The notes under the pieces are model-generated. The model saw only the letters and a program-made list of their open reading frames with translations, was not told the DNA's origin and made no database searches. A DNA stretch of 64,000 nucleotides from Bdellovibrionia bacterium (GTDB lineage: Bacteria; Bdellovibrionota; Bdellovibrionia; Bdellovibrionales; JAGQZY01): positions 868,001 through 932,000 of the forward strand of contig JAUHWH010000001.1 in assembly GCA_030424715.1 (NCBI GenBank), read 5' to 3'. The translations under genes were made by a program, and so were the position numbers. Below, one piece after another: positions 17,629-26,706 of this stretch (within the stretch, counting starts at the first letter, position 1; each line of letters starts with the position of its first letter).

Positions 17629-18261
17629 TTGTATAAATTCATATTTATTATATCGCTGTGTGCTGCTGGCTCGGGTTGGGCACACCCAGTCTCGTTTGAA
17701 GACTCCAAAGGTGTCATGGGGTATCACTCTCCAGTGCTAAGCCATTTTCAGTTGAACTACTCTTTTCGACATTGGTTTGCGGTGGGGGTCCATCACTTTG
17801 ATATCCCTGACACCCGAGCCAATCGCTTCTCGAACTTTGTGTCGACCAACTTTCTATTAAAGCGTTGGAACGGCCCGAGCTATCAAGGCAATATCTATGC
17901 TGTCCTAGGCGTTGGACAATCAAAGTTTGGTGATACCTCTTTGGGGGCAACGCTGACGAAGTTGCAGTTTGATATTGAAGATCGGCAATATTATTTTTTG
18001 ACCTCGTATTCACAAATTAATAGCGTTCGTGAAGTGGAATTGCAGGATTTGGTGGTGAGGGCCGGCGTCGCTCCCTATGTGGCGTCTTACAAAGACATTC
18101 ATTCGTGGTTGATTCTAGAATGGCGTTCGAACAATGTGCAACAACAGGGCGCGTTTGAAGACGTCACGCCTTTTTTAAGAATCTTCTACAAAAATTTACT
18201 TTTCGAAATTGGCCAGTCTTTTAATGGATTGACTCGCTTTAACTACATCGCTCACTTTTAA
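17629..18261 (+). CDS. Putative outer-membrane beta-barrel protein in the metal cluster
   Basis: 210 residues from TTG 17629, supported by AAGGAG 7 nt upstream. Signal peptide 1-18 ends GWA and the mature start is HPVSFEDSKG. Alternating hydrophobic/polar segments (FQLNYSFRHWFAVGVHHF, YFLTSYSQI, FLRIFYKNLLFEIG) and a terminal Phe suit an outer-membrane beta-barrel. The size would fit 8-10 strands. It lies between two metal-related genes; transport or binding of the same metal is an inference. Confidence 0.65.
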   Translation: MYKFIFIISLCAAGSGWAHPVSFEDSKGVMGYHSPVLSHFQLNYSFRHWFAVGVHHFDIPDTRANRFSNFVSTNFLLKRWNGPSYQGNIYAVLGVGQSKFGDTSLGATLTKLQFDIEDRQYYFLTSYSQINSVREVELQDLVVRAGVAPYVASYKDIHSWLILEWRSNNVQQQGAFEDVTPFLRIFYKNLLFEIGQSFNGLTRFNYIAHF

Positions 18262-18275
18262 ACCAAGGAAACTTT

Positions 18276-18701
18276 ATGAAAATGTTATTCACCTTAATAT
18301 TTGTATTGAACTGGTCACTTCTTGCCAAAGAATCAGACTCGCACCAAAAAGCAGAGCTTGGGATAACCGAAAAGCCACAGATGTCTCATCAGGGGCATGG
18401 GGAGCACAAAGGTCACAAGGGCCACAAACATAAAGAGGGCCACAAGATGAAAGCCGGACTGGAGAAAATGACACCCTCCCAGGCTGTGGTCAAAGTACAA
18501 GGAATGGTTTGTGCCTTTTGTGCCCAGGGCATTGAGAAAAACTTTAAAAAGAAAAATGAGGTGAGTGCTGTCGAAGTGGACCTCGACAAGATGCAAGTTC
18601 TTATCAAGTTTAAAAAAGGTCAGTCTCTAACTGAAGCCAGCATTAAAGAAGTGGTTACAGGCGCCGGTTTTCAATACAAGGGGCTCAAAGATGCCCAATA
18701 A
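18276..18701 (+). CDS. His-rich secreted HMA-domain (MerP-like) metal-binding protein
   Basis: 141 residues. Residues 1-17 are a signal peptide. Residues about 37-60 are a His/Lys/Gly-rich stretch (SHQGHGEHKGHKGHKHK). From residue 70 onward is a heavy-metal-associated domain with the GMVCAFC motif (C79, C82) and the betaalphabeta pattern ending GAGFQYKGL. This is MerP/CopZ-like with an added His-rich arm, likely a periplasmic carrier of a soft metal ion. RBS AAGGAA. It overlaps the next gene by 11 nt. Confidence 0.88.
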   Translation: MKMLFTLIFVLNWSLLAKESDSHQKAELGITEKPQMSHQGHGEHKGHKGHKHKEGHKMKAGLEKMTPSQAVVKVQGMVCAFCAQGIEKNFKKKNEVSAVEVDLDKMQVLIKFKKGQSLTEASIKEVVTGAGFQYKGLKDAQ

Positions 18702-19059
18702 GCTCAGTGCCTGGTTGTCCCTCTTCGCATCCACCGGTACTATTTTTTGTTGTGCGCTTCCGAGCCTTTTTGTGGCTCTCGGTATGGGCGCGACGATGGC
18801 TGGTTTTATAGGAGTCTTTCCCCAGGTGATTTGGCTCTCTCAGCATAAAATTTTGATCTTTGCGGTCAGCGGAGTGCTGATTGCCTTGTCAGCATGGCTA
18901 CAGTATGCAGCGAGAAATGCACCTTGCCCTGTGGATCCCAAACTGGCGGCGGCTTGTCGAACCACTCGTCGCAACTCACTCCTTGTCCTCAGTGGGGCTT
19001 TCGTGTTGTGGGTTGTTGGTGCCTTTTTTGCCTTCGTGGCTCCAGTGATTTTCAATTAA
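18691..19059 (+). CDS. MerT-like metal-ion membrane transporter
   Basis: 122 residues, three hydrophobic helices (about 8-45, 53-72 and 96-120). A vicinal cysteine pair C20-C21 sits in the first helix and C79 and C89 in the loop between helices 2 and 3. This arrangement matches MerT, in which the helix-1 pair takes mercuric ion from MerP and loop cysteines pass it on. The upstream overlapping gene is MerP-like, strengthening the call. No mercuric reductase was seen in the window, so the real substrate could be another thiophilic metal. Confidence 0.82.
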   Translation: MPNKLSAWLSLFASTGTIFCCALPSLFVALGMGATMAGFIGVFPQVIWLSQHKILIFAVSGVLIALSAWLQYAARNAPCPVDPKLAAACRTTRRNSLLVLSGAFVLWVVGAFFAFVAPVIFN

Positions 19060-19134
19060 AATCATTTTTGCGGTCTGAGATTCACGGTCTCGCCGGGCCC
19101 CTTGAGCCAAGCATGTCTGTATTCCTAACTAAGT

Positions 19135-19159
19135 GATCCTGCTCCAGGATCTGGTCTTT
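19135..19159 (+). terminator. Possible terminator after the metal cluster
   Basis: A 7-bp perfect stem GATCCTG / CAGGATC with loop CTC, then TGGTCTTTT. The T tract is short and interrupted. Confidence 0.4.
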
Positions 19160-19216
19160 TGGGGCGGTTGACTCGGTGGTAATCTTTAAGAGTCCATTAT
19201 TTAATCAAAGGGTTGT

Positions 19217-19939
19217 ATGCGAATTATCGATCGTCCACCTGTAAAAAAACGTTCAAACTATCAATCATGGATTGGCGGCGATGCTGTAACTGTAAAAAGC
19301 AGAAAAATTTTTGTGGTTCCATATCTTCTATTCGCACCCCTTTTTTTGGGGATCATTGTAGAAGTCGGTGATGGCAGACTCGTTTTTTTAGGGCTTCTTT
19401 TTATCCCATTATTGATGGACATGCTGTTCGTTAGCTATAGACTCAGTATTTCAGAGGAGCAAGTCAAGTGGGTGAAGAGTTCGATCCTGGGACAAAAAGA
19501 AAGAGTTTGCTCGCTTAATGATATGTCAAAGATTTCAGTCGGCTTTAAGCGATGTATTCATCTGGTAAATAGAAACTCCCAGCCTTATTCTGTGCGCCGG
19601 TTAGACTCGGAATCACTTTTGAAAGTCATAGATTTTCTAGAAAAAAAGAAAGTGCGCATTGGTGAGACAGAAGTCAGTGGGAAAAGTAAAGGTGTGGATT
19701 ATTCTGTAGAGCGCGCTCTCATCAAAAGATATTACCAGATTCACTGTGTTGAGGTTTTGATGATGATCTACTTCATATTTGGGATTGTCTCTGGCCTATT
19801 GATGATAGTCTTTAATACTTCGACTGTTGCTTTATGGATGGGTTCAATGACGGTGGCCACATCTTTAGCCTTGGGGAAATACTTTTTCAATCAATATCGA
19901 CGTCTATTCGGAAGTAGTGAGCAGAGGTCTGGCCACTGA
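19217..19939 (+). CDS. Membrane protein with PH-like cytoplasmic segment (unknown function)
   Basis: 240 residues. Two helices near residues 30-72 (FVVPYLLFAPLFLGIIV, LVFLGLLFIPLLMDMLF) and two near 180-225 flank a soluble segment. The middle part (YRLSISEEQVKWVKSSILGQ, then SVRRLDSESLLKVIDFLEKK) resembles the bacterial PH-like (bPH) fold that starts with a beta-hairpin. No enzyme motif. Ends in SSEQRSGH. It stands alone between the metal cluster and the convergent lipoprotein gene. Confidence 0.6.
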   Translation: MRIIDRPPVKKRSNYQSWIGGDAVTVKSRKIFVVPYLLFAPLFLGIIVEVGDGRLVFLGLLFIPLLMDMLFVSYRLSISEEQVKWVKSSILGQKERVCSLNDMSKISVGFKRCIHLVNRNSQPYSVRRLDSESLLKVIDFLEKKKVRIGETEVSGKSKGVDYSVERALIKRYYQIHCVEVLMMIYFIFGIVSGLLMIVFNTSTVALWMGSMTVATSLALGKYFFNQYRRLFGSSEQRSGH

Positions 19940-19954
19940 AATTATTAAACAACG

Positions 19955-20503
19955 TCATTTTTGAGCGTTCAGGCGCATGGACCGGTTGTACCGGCATTGA
20001 TTGGTGTCAAAGAACACATGATCGCCGATCTCTTCGTTCCGGCATTGTCGCTTTTCGTAGGTCGTCGCCCAAGCCGGTTTTCTTCGGTTGAGTTTTTTTT
20101 GCGTTTTTGGAGCCCAAAAGTGAGTCCAACCGATTTCTTTCGTTGCCATGATTTTTTTTGTGACAGCCCAGACTTTTTTAGAAATCTTTTTTCGTCCACG
20201 CTTTCGCATACCTTCAAATTGACCACGGGCCTTGGTCGTCGCACAGATATTTTGGGCGCGGCCGCGGGCTCTGGTCATGATGGTCACACCCACGGCGTAA
20301 ACCCCGGGGCCGGGCTGGTTGGCTGCTTCTCCCTGTAAAGCACAGGCCATGCAATCCATCGGTCGCTGACTTCCACAATCAATTTGTTTTGCGGCCTGCA
20401 GACCATCCAGGTAACTGAAACGGAGTGCTGAGGTCACCTTTTTGGGGCTGGCGCAAGCGGATAAAAACAACAGGAGAAATGGTAAATAGAGAATCACTTT
20501 CAT
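19955..20503 (-). CDS. Lipoprotein with SleB-type cell-wall hydrolase domain
   Basis: 182 residues from ATG 20503; an in-frame ATG at 20524 adds seven residues. Lipobox LSAC (Cys17) follows a hydrophobic core, so outer-membrane lipoprotein. Residues about 50-170 match the Hydrolase_2/SleB pattern: CALQGEA (Glu59 as likely catalytic acid), GQFEG at 94-98, THFWAP at 127-132, PAWA and IGDHVFF at 159-165. SleB enzymes are lytic transglycosylase-like peptidoglycan hydrolases known best from spore germination. Here a role in self or prey wall turnover is inferred. Four or more extra Cys in the mature part may form disulfides. Confidence 0.8.
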   Translation of the reverse strand: MKVILYLPFLLLFLSACASPKKVTSALRFSYLDGLQAAKQIDCGSQRPMDCMACALQGEAANQPGPGVYAVGVTIMTRARGRAQNICATTKARGQFEGMRKRGRKKISKKVWAVTKKIMATKEIGWTHFWAPKTQKKLNRRKPAWATTYEKRQCRNEEIGDHVFFDTNQCRYNRSMRLNAQK

Positions 20504-20782
20504 AAACAAATAAGACTGCAACATTCACACCCACTGCAAACGTCCCACGGCGGGGCGCAGCCGGTTTTTCTTAATAAACTGGCTGGTTTAGAAGGGTGCT
20601 TTTCTGTATCAAAATTGAAAAGAAGGGAAAATCGTCATGCTCGTGGGCACGTCAAAAATTTGAGCAAGCCATGTCTCAAGATGACCATTCTGAAACGCAC
20701 CAAGAAAAAGATTCAGGATCGTCATCGCTCCAGATTCTGCAAAAATAAACTTGTTTACTTTGTCGAATGAATCCACAAAAAT

Positions 20783-22603
20783 GTGGAGATGCAAGACACA
20801 TCAGAATCCTCGAGACAGAACCATTGGCGCACACTTCAAACCATGGGTAAGCATTTGTGGCCGGACGGACGAGGTGACCTCAAGACTCGCGTTATCGGTG
20901 CTTTGTTTTTCTTGGGCCTTGCGAAAATATTAAATGTTTATGTTCCTTACCTTCTGAAGTTGGCGACAGATCGCTTGTCGACCACAGAGCAGGCGTTGGT
21001 CCTCCCCCTGGGATTAATAGTCGCATACGGTGGGGCGCGGGTTCTTGTGGCTTTTTTTGGTGAAGTCAGAGACCTGATCTTTGTGAAAGTGGCCCAACAT
21101 GCCCAGCGGACCATTGCTTTAAACACGTTTAAACATTTGCATAACCTATCCCTCGACTTTCATCTGTCGAGACAGACTGGGGGATTGTCGCGTGTGATTG
21201 AGCGCGGGACTCGCGGCATCCAATTTGTTCTCAATTTTATGACTTTTAATATTGTGCCGACTCTTTTTGAAATTGCTCTGGTGACAGGTGTTCTGATCTA
21301 TCATTTCAATATCCTGTATGCGGGTATCATCTTTTTTACGATTGTCTTGTATATCTTTTTAACTTTGGTGGTGACCGAGTGGAGATTGAAATACCGACGT
21401 TCCATGAATCAATCAGAGAGCAAGGCCAATACCAAAGCCATTGATAGTCTCATCAACTACGAGACGGTAAAATATTTCGGTAACGAAGATCATGAATACC
21501 AACGTTTTGATTCATCCCTTGCCAAGTATGAAGCTGCGGCGATTAAAAGCCAAAAAAGTCTGTCGATCCTCAATGTATTGCAGGCGGCTGTAATCGGGGT
21601 CGGGCTAATTTCCATTATGTTGATGGCAGGTGGCGGAGTGGTTGATGGTGAGCTCACCATTGGTGATTTTGTGTTGGTCAACATGTACCTTATTCAATTA
21701 TACATGCCGCTGAATTTTCTGGGTTTTGTTTACCGTGAGATAAAAAACAGCTTGGTTGATATGGACAAGATGTTTGAGTTAATATACGTCAATGCCAGTG
21801 TGGCCGACTCGCCCGATGCGGTTGAATTCAAGGCCAAACATGGAGTGGTTGAGTTTAAAAATGTTTCGTTTTTCTATAATCCAGACCGAGGAATTTTGAA
21901 AAACGTCAGTTTTAAGATTGGTGAAGGTAAGACCCTTGCCGTGGTGGGCCCCAGTGGCTCTGGAAAGTCCACGCTGGCTCGTCTTCTCTTTCGTTTTTAT
22001 GACGCTCAAGAAGGCCAAATCTTAATTGACGGTGTGGATATAAAAGAAATGAAGCAACAGTCCTTGCGAAAATGTATCGGAGTGGTGCCACAAGATACCG
22101 TGCTGTTCAACGATACGGTGGGGTACAATATTGGTTATGGTCGTCCTGGAGCTGATGTGGCAGACATTGAGCGAGCGGCTAATTTGGCTAAAATCCATGA
22201 TTTTATAAAAGAGCTGCCTCAGGGATACGACACACCGGTCGGGGAGAGGGGCCTCAAACTTTCCGGTGGTGAGAAGCAACGGGTGGCCATCGCCAGGACC
22301 ATACTGAAGAACCCCCATATTTTGGTTTTTGACGAGGCCACATCGGCCCTCGACTCCCACAAAGAAAAAGAGATTCAGGCTTCATTGCAAGAAATTTCGG
22401 AAAATCGATCGACCCTGGTCATTGCCCACCGACTTTCCACGGTGATTGATGCCGATGAGATAATTGTTCTAAAAGAGGGGCAAGTTGTTGAAAGAGGCGT
22501 TCACTCAGATCTTCTAGCCTTAGATGGTGAATATGCTTCTCTTTGGAAAAAGCAGCAAGAGGCTCAGGAATACAAAAGAAAGCTCGAAGAGATTCAGGAT
22601 TGA
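20783..22603 (+). CDS. ABC transporter, Atm1/HMT1-type half transporter
   Basis: 606 residues, full length for this type. Residues about 30-330 carry six membrane helices. An Atm1-like QTGGLSRVIERGTRGI and NYETVKYFGNE follow in the coupling region. The nucleotide-binding domain has GPSGSGKST (about 388-396), LSGGEKQRVAIAR (about 493-505), Walker B ILVFDEATSALD and the H-loop IAHRLST. Bacterial Atm1 exports glutathione-linked thiols and metals. Start is GTG 20783 or ATG 20789; both lack a well-spaced ribosome site. C-terminal 20 residues are a charged helix. Confidence 0.93.
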   Translation: MEMQDTSESSRQNHWRTLQTMGKHLWPDGRGDLKTRVIGALFFLGLAKILNVYVPYLLKLATDRLSTTEQALVLPLGLIVAYGGARVLVAFFGEVRDLIFVKVAQHAQRTIALNTFKHLHNLSLDFHLSRQTGGLSRVIERGTRGIQFVLNFMTFNIVPTLFEIALVTGVLIYHFNILYAGIIFFTIVLYIFLTLVVTEWRLKYRRSMNQSESKANTKAIDSLINYETVKYFGNEDHEYQRFDSSLAKYEAAAIKSQKSLSILNVLQAAVIGVGLISIMLMAGGGVVDGELTIGDFVLVNMYLIQLYMPLNFLGFVYREIKNSLVDMDKMFELIYVNASVADSPDAVEFKAKHGVVEFKNVSFFYNPDRGILKNVSFKIGEGKTLAVVGPSGSGKSTLARLLFRFYDAQEGQILIDGVDIKEMKQQSLRKCIGVVPQDTVLFNDTVGYNIGYGRPGADVADIERAANLAKIHDFIKELPQGYDTPVGERGLKLSGGEKQRVAIARTILKNPHILVFDEATSALDSHKEKEIQASLQEISENRSTLVIAHRLSTVIDADEIIVLKEGQVVERGVHSDLLALDGEYASLWKKQQEAQEYKRKLEEIQD

Positions 22604-22719
22604 GGTCGTGGTTTCATTCTGGCCCGACTTTGGTCATTCAGACCCTATACTAGCAAACTTTTGAGTCTTTCTGCGAGAAGCGATATCATGGTGTGAGAAG
22701 ATAAAGGACAAGAACATCT

Positions 22720-23595
22720 ATGAAATTGATCGATAAGATTGGGATTGCAGCAAACAGTTTAGATCGCCGACTTTTAAATTTGTTAAAAGATGTTGAGGTT
22801 CTTAATTTTGAAGACTGTTATCTCGCAGAGCGTGACCTGAGTAAAACTATCGTGGTTGGTGATGAGGTTCCTCTTTCGGTCATCTTTCGGTTTATGCAAG
22901 AAAATGGCTTGAGTTTTATCATTCAAAAAAAGCATGAGTACTATCTCTACAACCTGATTATGAGCGCCATGATTTGTCGATATCCCGATGTTTTTCTCAA
23001 AAGCCCAATCACTGTCATAACTCGCAATGCTAATAAAGATGAGCGCACTATTAGAATTCCCTTTACGGGGAGTGATGATAAGCCTCGCATCATGTTTGAA
23101 TGTGAAGAGTTTGTAAGTCAAAACAGTAGTAACTCAAGCATTCGTCAGAATTTAAAAGTTATCATCAGTGAGATGTTTTCAAATGCCATCTACTCAGCAC
23201 CCACCGACGATAGTGGCAATTATTTGTATGCCAATCACCCGCGCAACGAGAGTGTCAAGTATACCAACGGGCTGACTGGCGAAATCAGTCTGTCATTCAA
23301 TAACGAAATTTTTGCAGTCACCTGTAAGGACCCCTACGGTTCGGTGAACAAGCTTAGGGTTCAAAAGCGATTGCATCAGGTTTTCCACGATAGCAAGCTG
23401 GCAACCGTCGAGCATCGGAACAACGACAATTTAGGAAGTGGCTTGGGACTAAAGATGATTATTGAAAACTCCATTGGCTTTGGGATGGTCGTCCGTCATG
23501 GTTTTGAAACCCTAGTCTATGCCACGCTCCCAGTGGGGTCTGGTAACCGCAAGGTTCACCGTATTGCAAAAAATATCAGTTTCAACTTCTACTAA
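22720..23595 (+). CDS. Histidine-kinase-type ATPase-fold regulatory protein
   Basis: 291 residues. Residues about 138-270 have the GHKL ATPase fold. The N-box is VIISEMFSNAIYSAP (Glu and Asn of the E-x-x-x-N pattern), followed by a DPYG element in place of a DxGxG, and the G-box GSGLGLKMIIENS. No phospho-accepting His region precedes it, so it resembles anti-sigma-factor kinases (RsbW/SpoIIAB style) more than sensor kinases. The N-terminal 135 residues are of unknown type. Partner unknown; no sigma factor is adjacent. Confidence 0.78.
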   Translation: MKLIDKIGIAANSLDRRLLNLLKDVEVLNFEDCYLAERDLSKTIVVGDEVPLSVIFRFMQENGLSFIIQKKHEYYLYNLIMSAMICRYPDVFLKSPITVITRNANKDERTIRIPFTGSDDKPRIMFECEEFVSQNSSNSSIRQNLKVIISEMFSNAIYSAPTDDSGNYLYANHPRNESVKYTNGLTGEISLSFNNEIFAVTCKDPYGSVNKLRVQKRLHQVFHDSKLATVEHRNNDNLGSGLGLKMIIENSIGFGMVVRHGFETLVYATLPVGSGNRKVHRIAKNISFNFY

Positions 23596-23649
23596 AACGC
23601 AGCAGGCCTATTGAGGCTGTAATGACTGACCGGGTGCAAGGGCCGTTTG

Positions 23650-24918
23650 CTACTGTCCTGTGGAATGGATGCTTTTCGAACGCACGCTCTCGCAACAGAT
23701 TTTTTTTGAACGAGCGGGGCGATCAATGGAGGCAATATTGCGGTTAATGCTGGCGACATGGCTTTTAAAATGGGCAAGGGCTGTTTCTGGAACAGGGCTC
23801 GAGGCTGGCAAATTAACTTTTAGCGGATCCATTAAGCGTCGATGTTTCGACATTTCAAAATGCAGGTGAGGGCCCGTGGCGTATCCAGTGGCTCCCACGT
23901 ACCCGATGATCTCACCTTGAAGAACTTTCGAACCTCGGCGCATCCCTTTCTTAAATCGACTCATATGAAGGTATTTGGTGCGGTAGCCGGCAACGTGATC
24001 GAGGACGATCATCTTGCCACTCCCACCGTAACGTCCAATCTTTATGATTCGACCGTCTCCCACAGCCCGGATGGGGGTGCCGCGGGGGGCGCCGTAATCC
24101 ACTCCATTGTGTGCTTTGAAGCGGCGATGGATGGGGTGAAAGCGCCTTCGAGAGAAGCGAGAGGTGATGCGACCAAACTTGATTGGGCTTTTAAGAAATA
24201 CTTTGCGCAATGAGGCACCCGTTTCATCAAAGTAGCCTTGCGTACCGGTCGCTTTATTTTTGTAAAAATAGGCTTTATAAAATTCGGGACCATTCTGATA
24301 TTGAGCGTAGACAATGTTGCCCCATCCAACCGAGCGGCCTTCAGCGAAGAGCTTTTCAACAGTGAACTTCCATGTGTCGCCTTTGCGAACTTCTCGGTTA
24401 AAATCAAGTTGCCAGCCAAAAACCTCGGCAAAGTCAGTGATGACCTCAGGGGATAGCTTTTGGACAATGGCCGAATTCCAAAGACTATCAGTGATTGTCC
24501 CCGAGTAATGAACCAGTTGTTTTGTGGTCTCTATTTCAACAATTTCGCTGGTCCATTCTTTATGAGAATAGTTAACCTCAAGTCGAGTCAAAGGGCTGAT
24601 ATCGAATGAAATGCGGCGCAGGCTGCCGTCATGCTCCTTCGCAATGACGAACCTTGTACCTGGTTGAATATGGCGAAGATCAAATTTGGGGCGCGCTGTT
24701 TTGACAATTTGATAGATGATTCGAGAGTCCACACCGGCTTCTATGAGGGCCTCGTGGACAGAAGAGTTCTTTTTGATCGAATACACATCGTGGGTCAGAG
24801 GGAGGGGAGCTAAGATCACCATCTCATCAAAAACGGGCAATTGTTCTTGCGCACTAGAGCCGTAAGGCATTGAAATGGCGAAGAAAATAATAACAGCTAC
24901 GGCTCGCAAACGAATCAT
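23650..24918 (-). CDS. Periplasmic M23-family peptidoglycan endopeptidase
   Basis: 422 residues. Signal peptide 1-23 (IRLRAVAVIIFFAISMPYGSSA). Residues about 45-230 contain an OapA/LysM-like substrate-recognition region (SVHEALIEAGVDSRIIYQIV, then RHIQPGTRFVIA), as in Gram-negative MepM/NlpD-type enzymes. The lysostaphin-type domain has HNGVDYGAPRGTPI (zinc ligands near 269 and 273) and GPHLHFE (near 348-354), so it should be an active zinc endopeptidase. An unusual basic, Ser-rich tail of about 50 residues with two Cys (KKICCESVRSKS) follows the domain. Confidence 0.93.
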   Translation of the reverse strand: MIRLRAVAVIIFFAISMPYGSSAQEQLPVFDEMVILAPLPLTHDVYSIKKNSSVHEALIEAGVDSRIIYQIVKTARPKFDLRHIQPGTRFVIAKEHDGSLRRISFDISPLTRLEVNYSHKEWTSEIVEIETTKQLVHYSGTITDSLWNSAIVQKLSPEVITDFAEVFGWQLDFNREVRKGDTWKFTVEKLFAEGRSVGWGNIVYAQYQNGPEFYKAYFYKNKATGTQGYFDETGASLRKVFLKSPIKFGRITSRFSRRRFHPIHRRFKAHNGVDYGAPRGTPIRAVGDGRIIKIGRYGGSGKMIVLDHVAGYRTKYLHMSRFKKGMRRGSKVLQGEIIGYVGATGYATGPHLHFEMSKHRRLMDPLKVNLPASSPVPETALAHFKSHVASINRNIASIDRPARSKKICCESVRSKSIHSTGQ

Positions 24919-25033
24919 TCTTTATTGGTAACATAAAATCGGAAAAGTGTAGACCAATTTTACGAACATAAATTGATTTCAAGTCAGGCGAATTCCCTTG
25001 GGAGGTGCTTATTTATTAGGTAAAAGACGCCCT

Positions 25034-25933
25034 ATGTTAAGCGGGCTTGGAATTCAAATTACCATAGATTGGGAGGGGCTCTCCTTGCAGTCTCAGAGCC
25101 TGGAGCGATTGCAGTCTTTTCGGCAGCGCTGGCAGGTGCCGATCACCCACTTTATGAATCCTGCCTATTTCACCCACCCTCTTCTCCAGGGCCGTGCGAA
25201 AGAGATTCGCTTTCGCGATGTGATTGTACCGGGTGACCAGTGGGGGCTGCACCTTCATGGCACTAAACACTTTGTTGATGCCGCCGGCGTCTCTTTTCAG
25301 TCCTCTCCCAGTTTCTCAGGGCGCGGCGATGGTAACCCTGGCTTTGACCGGGGGCATGAGGTGATGTTGCACACCTATGACGATCGGGGCCTGCATCGCC
25401 TCCTTGCTTTTGCCTTGCGCATTTTTAGGGAGCAGGGGTTCCCGAGGCCTCTGGCTTTCCGTGCCGGTGGATGGATGATGAACCCCCAGCAATTTTCGGT
25501 CCTTGAGGCTCTGGGGTTTCAGATAGACAGTTCGGCGGCGCCGGCTGGATCACTTGACGGCAGTTGCTGGGAGCGCGATCAACTGCAGCGCCTACTCTCT
25601 ATACTCTGGCCTCAAGTCACGGAATTTTCTCAGCCCTACACCACAGAGGGGTCATCGGTTTTAGAAGTCCCCAATAATTTGGGAGCCATTGACTATTGGA
25701 CCGACGAGGGGGTGTTGCTGCATGCAAAGCGAGCTCTTGCTGTGGCGCACACCCAGCCCCATCTTATTGTGATCACGGGGCATCAAGAAACAGCGATAGA
25801 GCATTTAGACAAATTGGATCGATTTTTAGAGCTAGTCCTCAGTCAGACCGATGTCGCCGTTGAGTTTCTTACCAGTGGGGAGTCTCAAAAGTATACTGTT
25901 ACCGAAGAATCTTCAGTGCGCCTCAGTTCTTAA
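25034..25933 (+). CDS. Polysaccharide deacetylase-family protein
   Basis: 299 residues from ATG 25034; a TTG at 24998 would add 12 residues. The N-terminal strand GIQITIDWEG carries the NodB-type Asp12/Glu14 pair. GLHLHGTKH provides metal-binding His residues, AFRAGGWMM is the subfamily's RxGGW motif, and IVITGHQET near the end gives the late His. No signal peptide, so it acts in the cytoplasm or is exported another way. Likely removes acetyl groups from a sugar polymer or precursor. Its 3' end overlaps the PP2C gene's 3' end by 11 nt. Confidence 0.82.
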   Translation: MLSGLGIQITIDWEGLSLQSQSLERLQSFRQRWQVPITHFMNPAYFTHPLLQGRAKEIRFRDVIVPGDQWGLHLHGTKHFVDAAGVSFQSSPSFSGRGDGNPGFDRGHEVMLHTYDDRGLHRLLAFALRIFREQGFPRPLAFRAGGWMMNPQQFSVLEALGFQIDSSAAPAGSLDGSCWERDQLQRLLSILWPQVTEFSQPYTTEGSSVLEVPNNLGAIDYWTDEGVLLHAKRALAVAHTQPHLIVITGHQETAIEHLDKLDRFLELVLSQTDVAVEFLTSGESQKYTVTEESSVRLSS

Positions 25934-26705
25934 ACAGAATAAAACTGATGTCATCTTTTTTGGTATCGTCTTTGTCGTAGATTTTGGTGTTAATAAGATT
26001 CATGAGGGCCGAAGAAATTTCCGAGATGGAGCCTTTGCGAACCAGCTCGATGATTTCGTCGGGTTGAAAGTTGTCAAAAATACCATCGGATGACAAGAAC
26101 AGAGAATCATTTGAGCTCAGTTCAATCTCTGGTCCGATCTCAATTTTCATATTCGCTTCACCCACCAAATTTGAGATATAATGCAAGTCGGGGTGGGTGA
26201 GGGCTTCTTTTTCGTCAATGAGTCCGGCTTCGATACCGTAGCCCACGGGAGAGTGGGACGTGGACCGATACTTAAGCTTTCCCTTTTGTCCGCAGATCAC
26301 AAGGGTTGAGTCACCCACTTGATAGCCCCGAGCCGTTTTGCCGATCACTTCGCAAACGGTAACAGTGGTGCGCGCACCAACCCCATTGGCGATCAGTTCT
26401 TTGTTAGTGGCTTCGATCGCATCGACGATGATGCTTCGTACACCGTTGCTTTTGTCGGTCGGAGCACTTAAGGCATCCCGGAGTTTGTGAAGCACCAAGG
26501 CTGCTGCGTCTTCTCCCTTTGGATGGCCACCCGCTCCGTCGGCAACGGCAAAAACGTATCCATTGTCGAGGGCAAATATTCCCACCGCGTCTTCGTTACA
26601 AGTGTCTTTAAAGGGCGATTTTTTAGAGAAAAAAAGAATATTTTCATTCTCTAAAAAATATTGGGGCGTATCGAAATCAGATTCTAAAGCGAGAGTATGG
26701 TCCAT
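25923..26705 (-). CDS. PP2C-type Ser/Thr protein phosphatase
   Basis: 260 residues from ATG 26705, one nucleotide after the kinase stop, so the two are translationally coupled. A TTG at 26735 would overlap the kinase gene. Motifs: NEDA (Asp39), VADGAGGHPKGE with metal-binding D56, GARTTV, VGDSTLVI, SSDGIFDN, and KKDDIS near the C-terminus. These are the metal-ligand acidic residues of PPM phosphatases, so it should be catalytically active. Probably reverses the phosphorylation made by its neighbouring kinase. Confidence 0.92.
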   Translation of the reverse strand: MDHTLALESDFDTPQYFLENENILFFSKKSPFKDTCNEDAVGIFALDNGYVFAVADGAGGHPKGEDAAALVLHKLRDALSAPTDKSNGVRSIIVDAIEATNKELIANGVGARTTVTVCEVIGKTARGYQVGDSTLVICGQKGKLKYRSTSHSPVGYGIEAGLIDEKEALTHPDLHYISNLVGEANMKIEIGPEIELSSNDSLFLSSDGIFDNFQPDEIIELVRKGSISEISSALMNLINTKIYDKDDTKKDDISFILFKN

Positions 26706-26706
26706 G

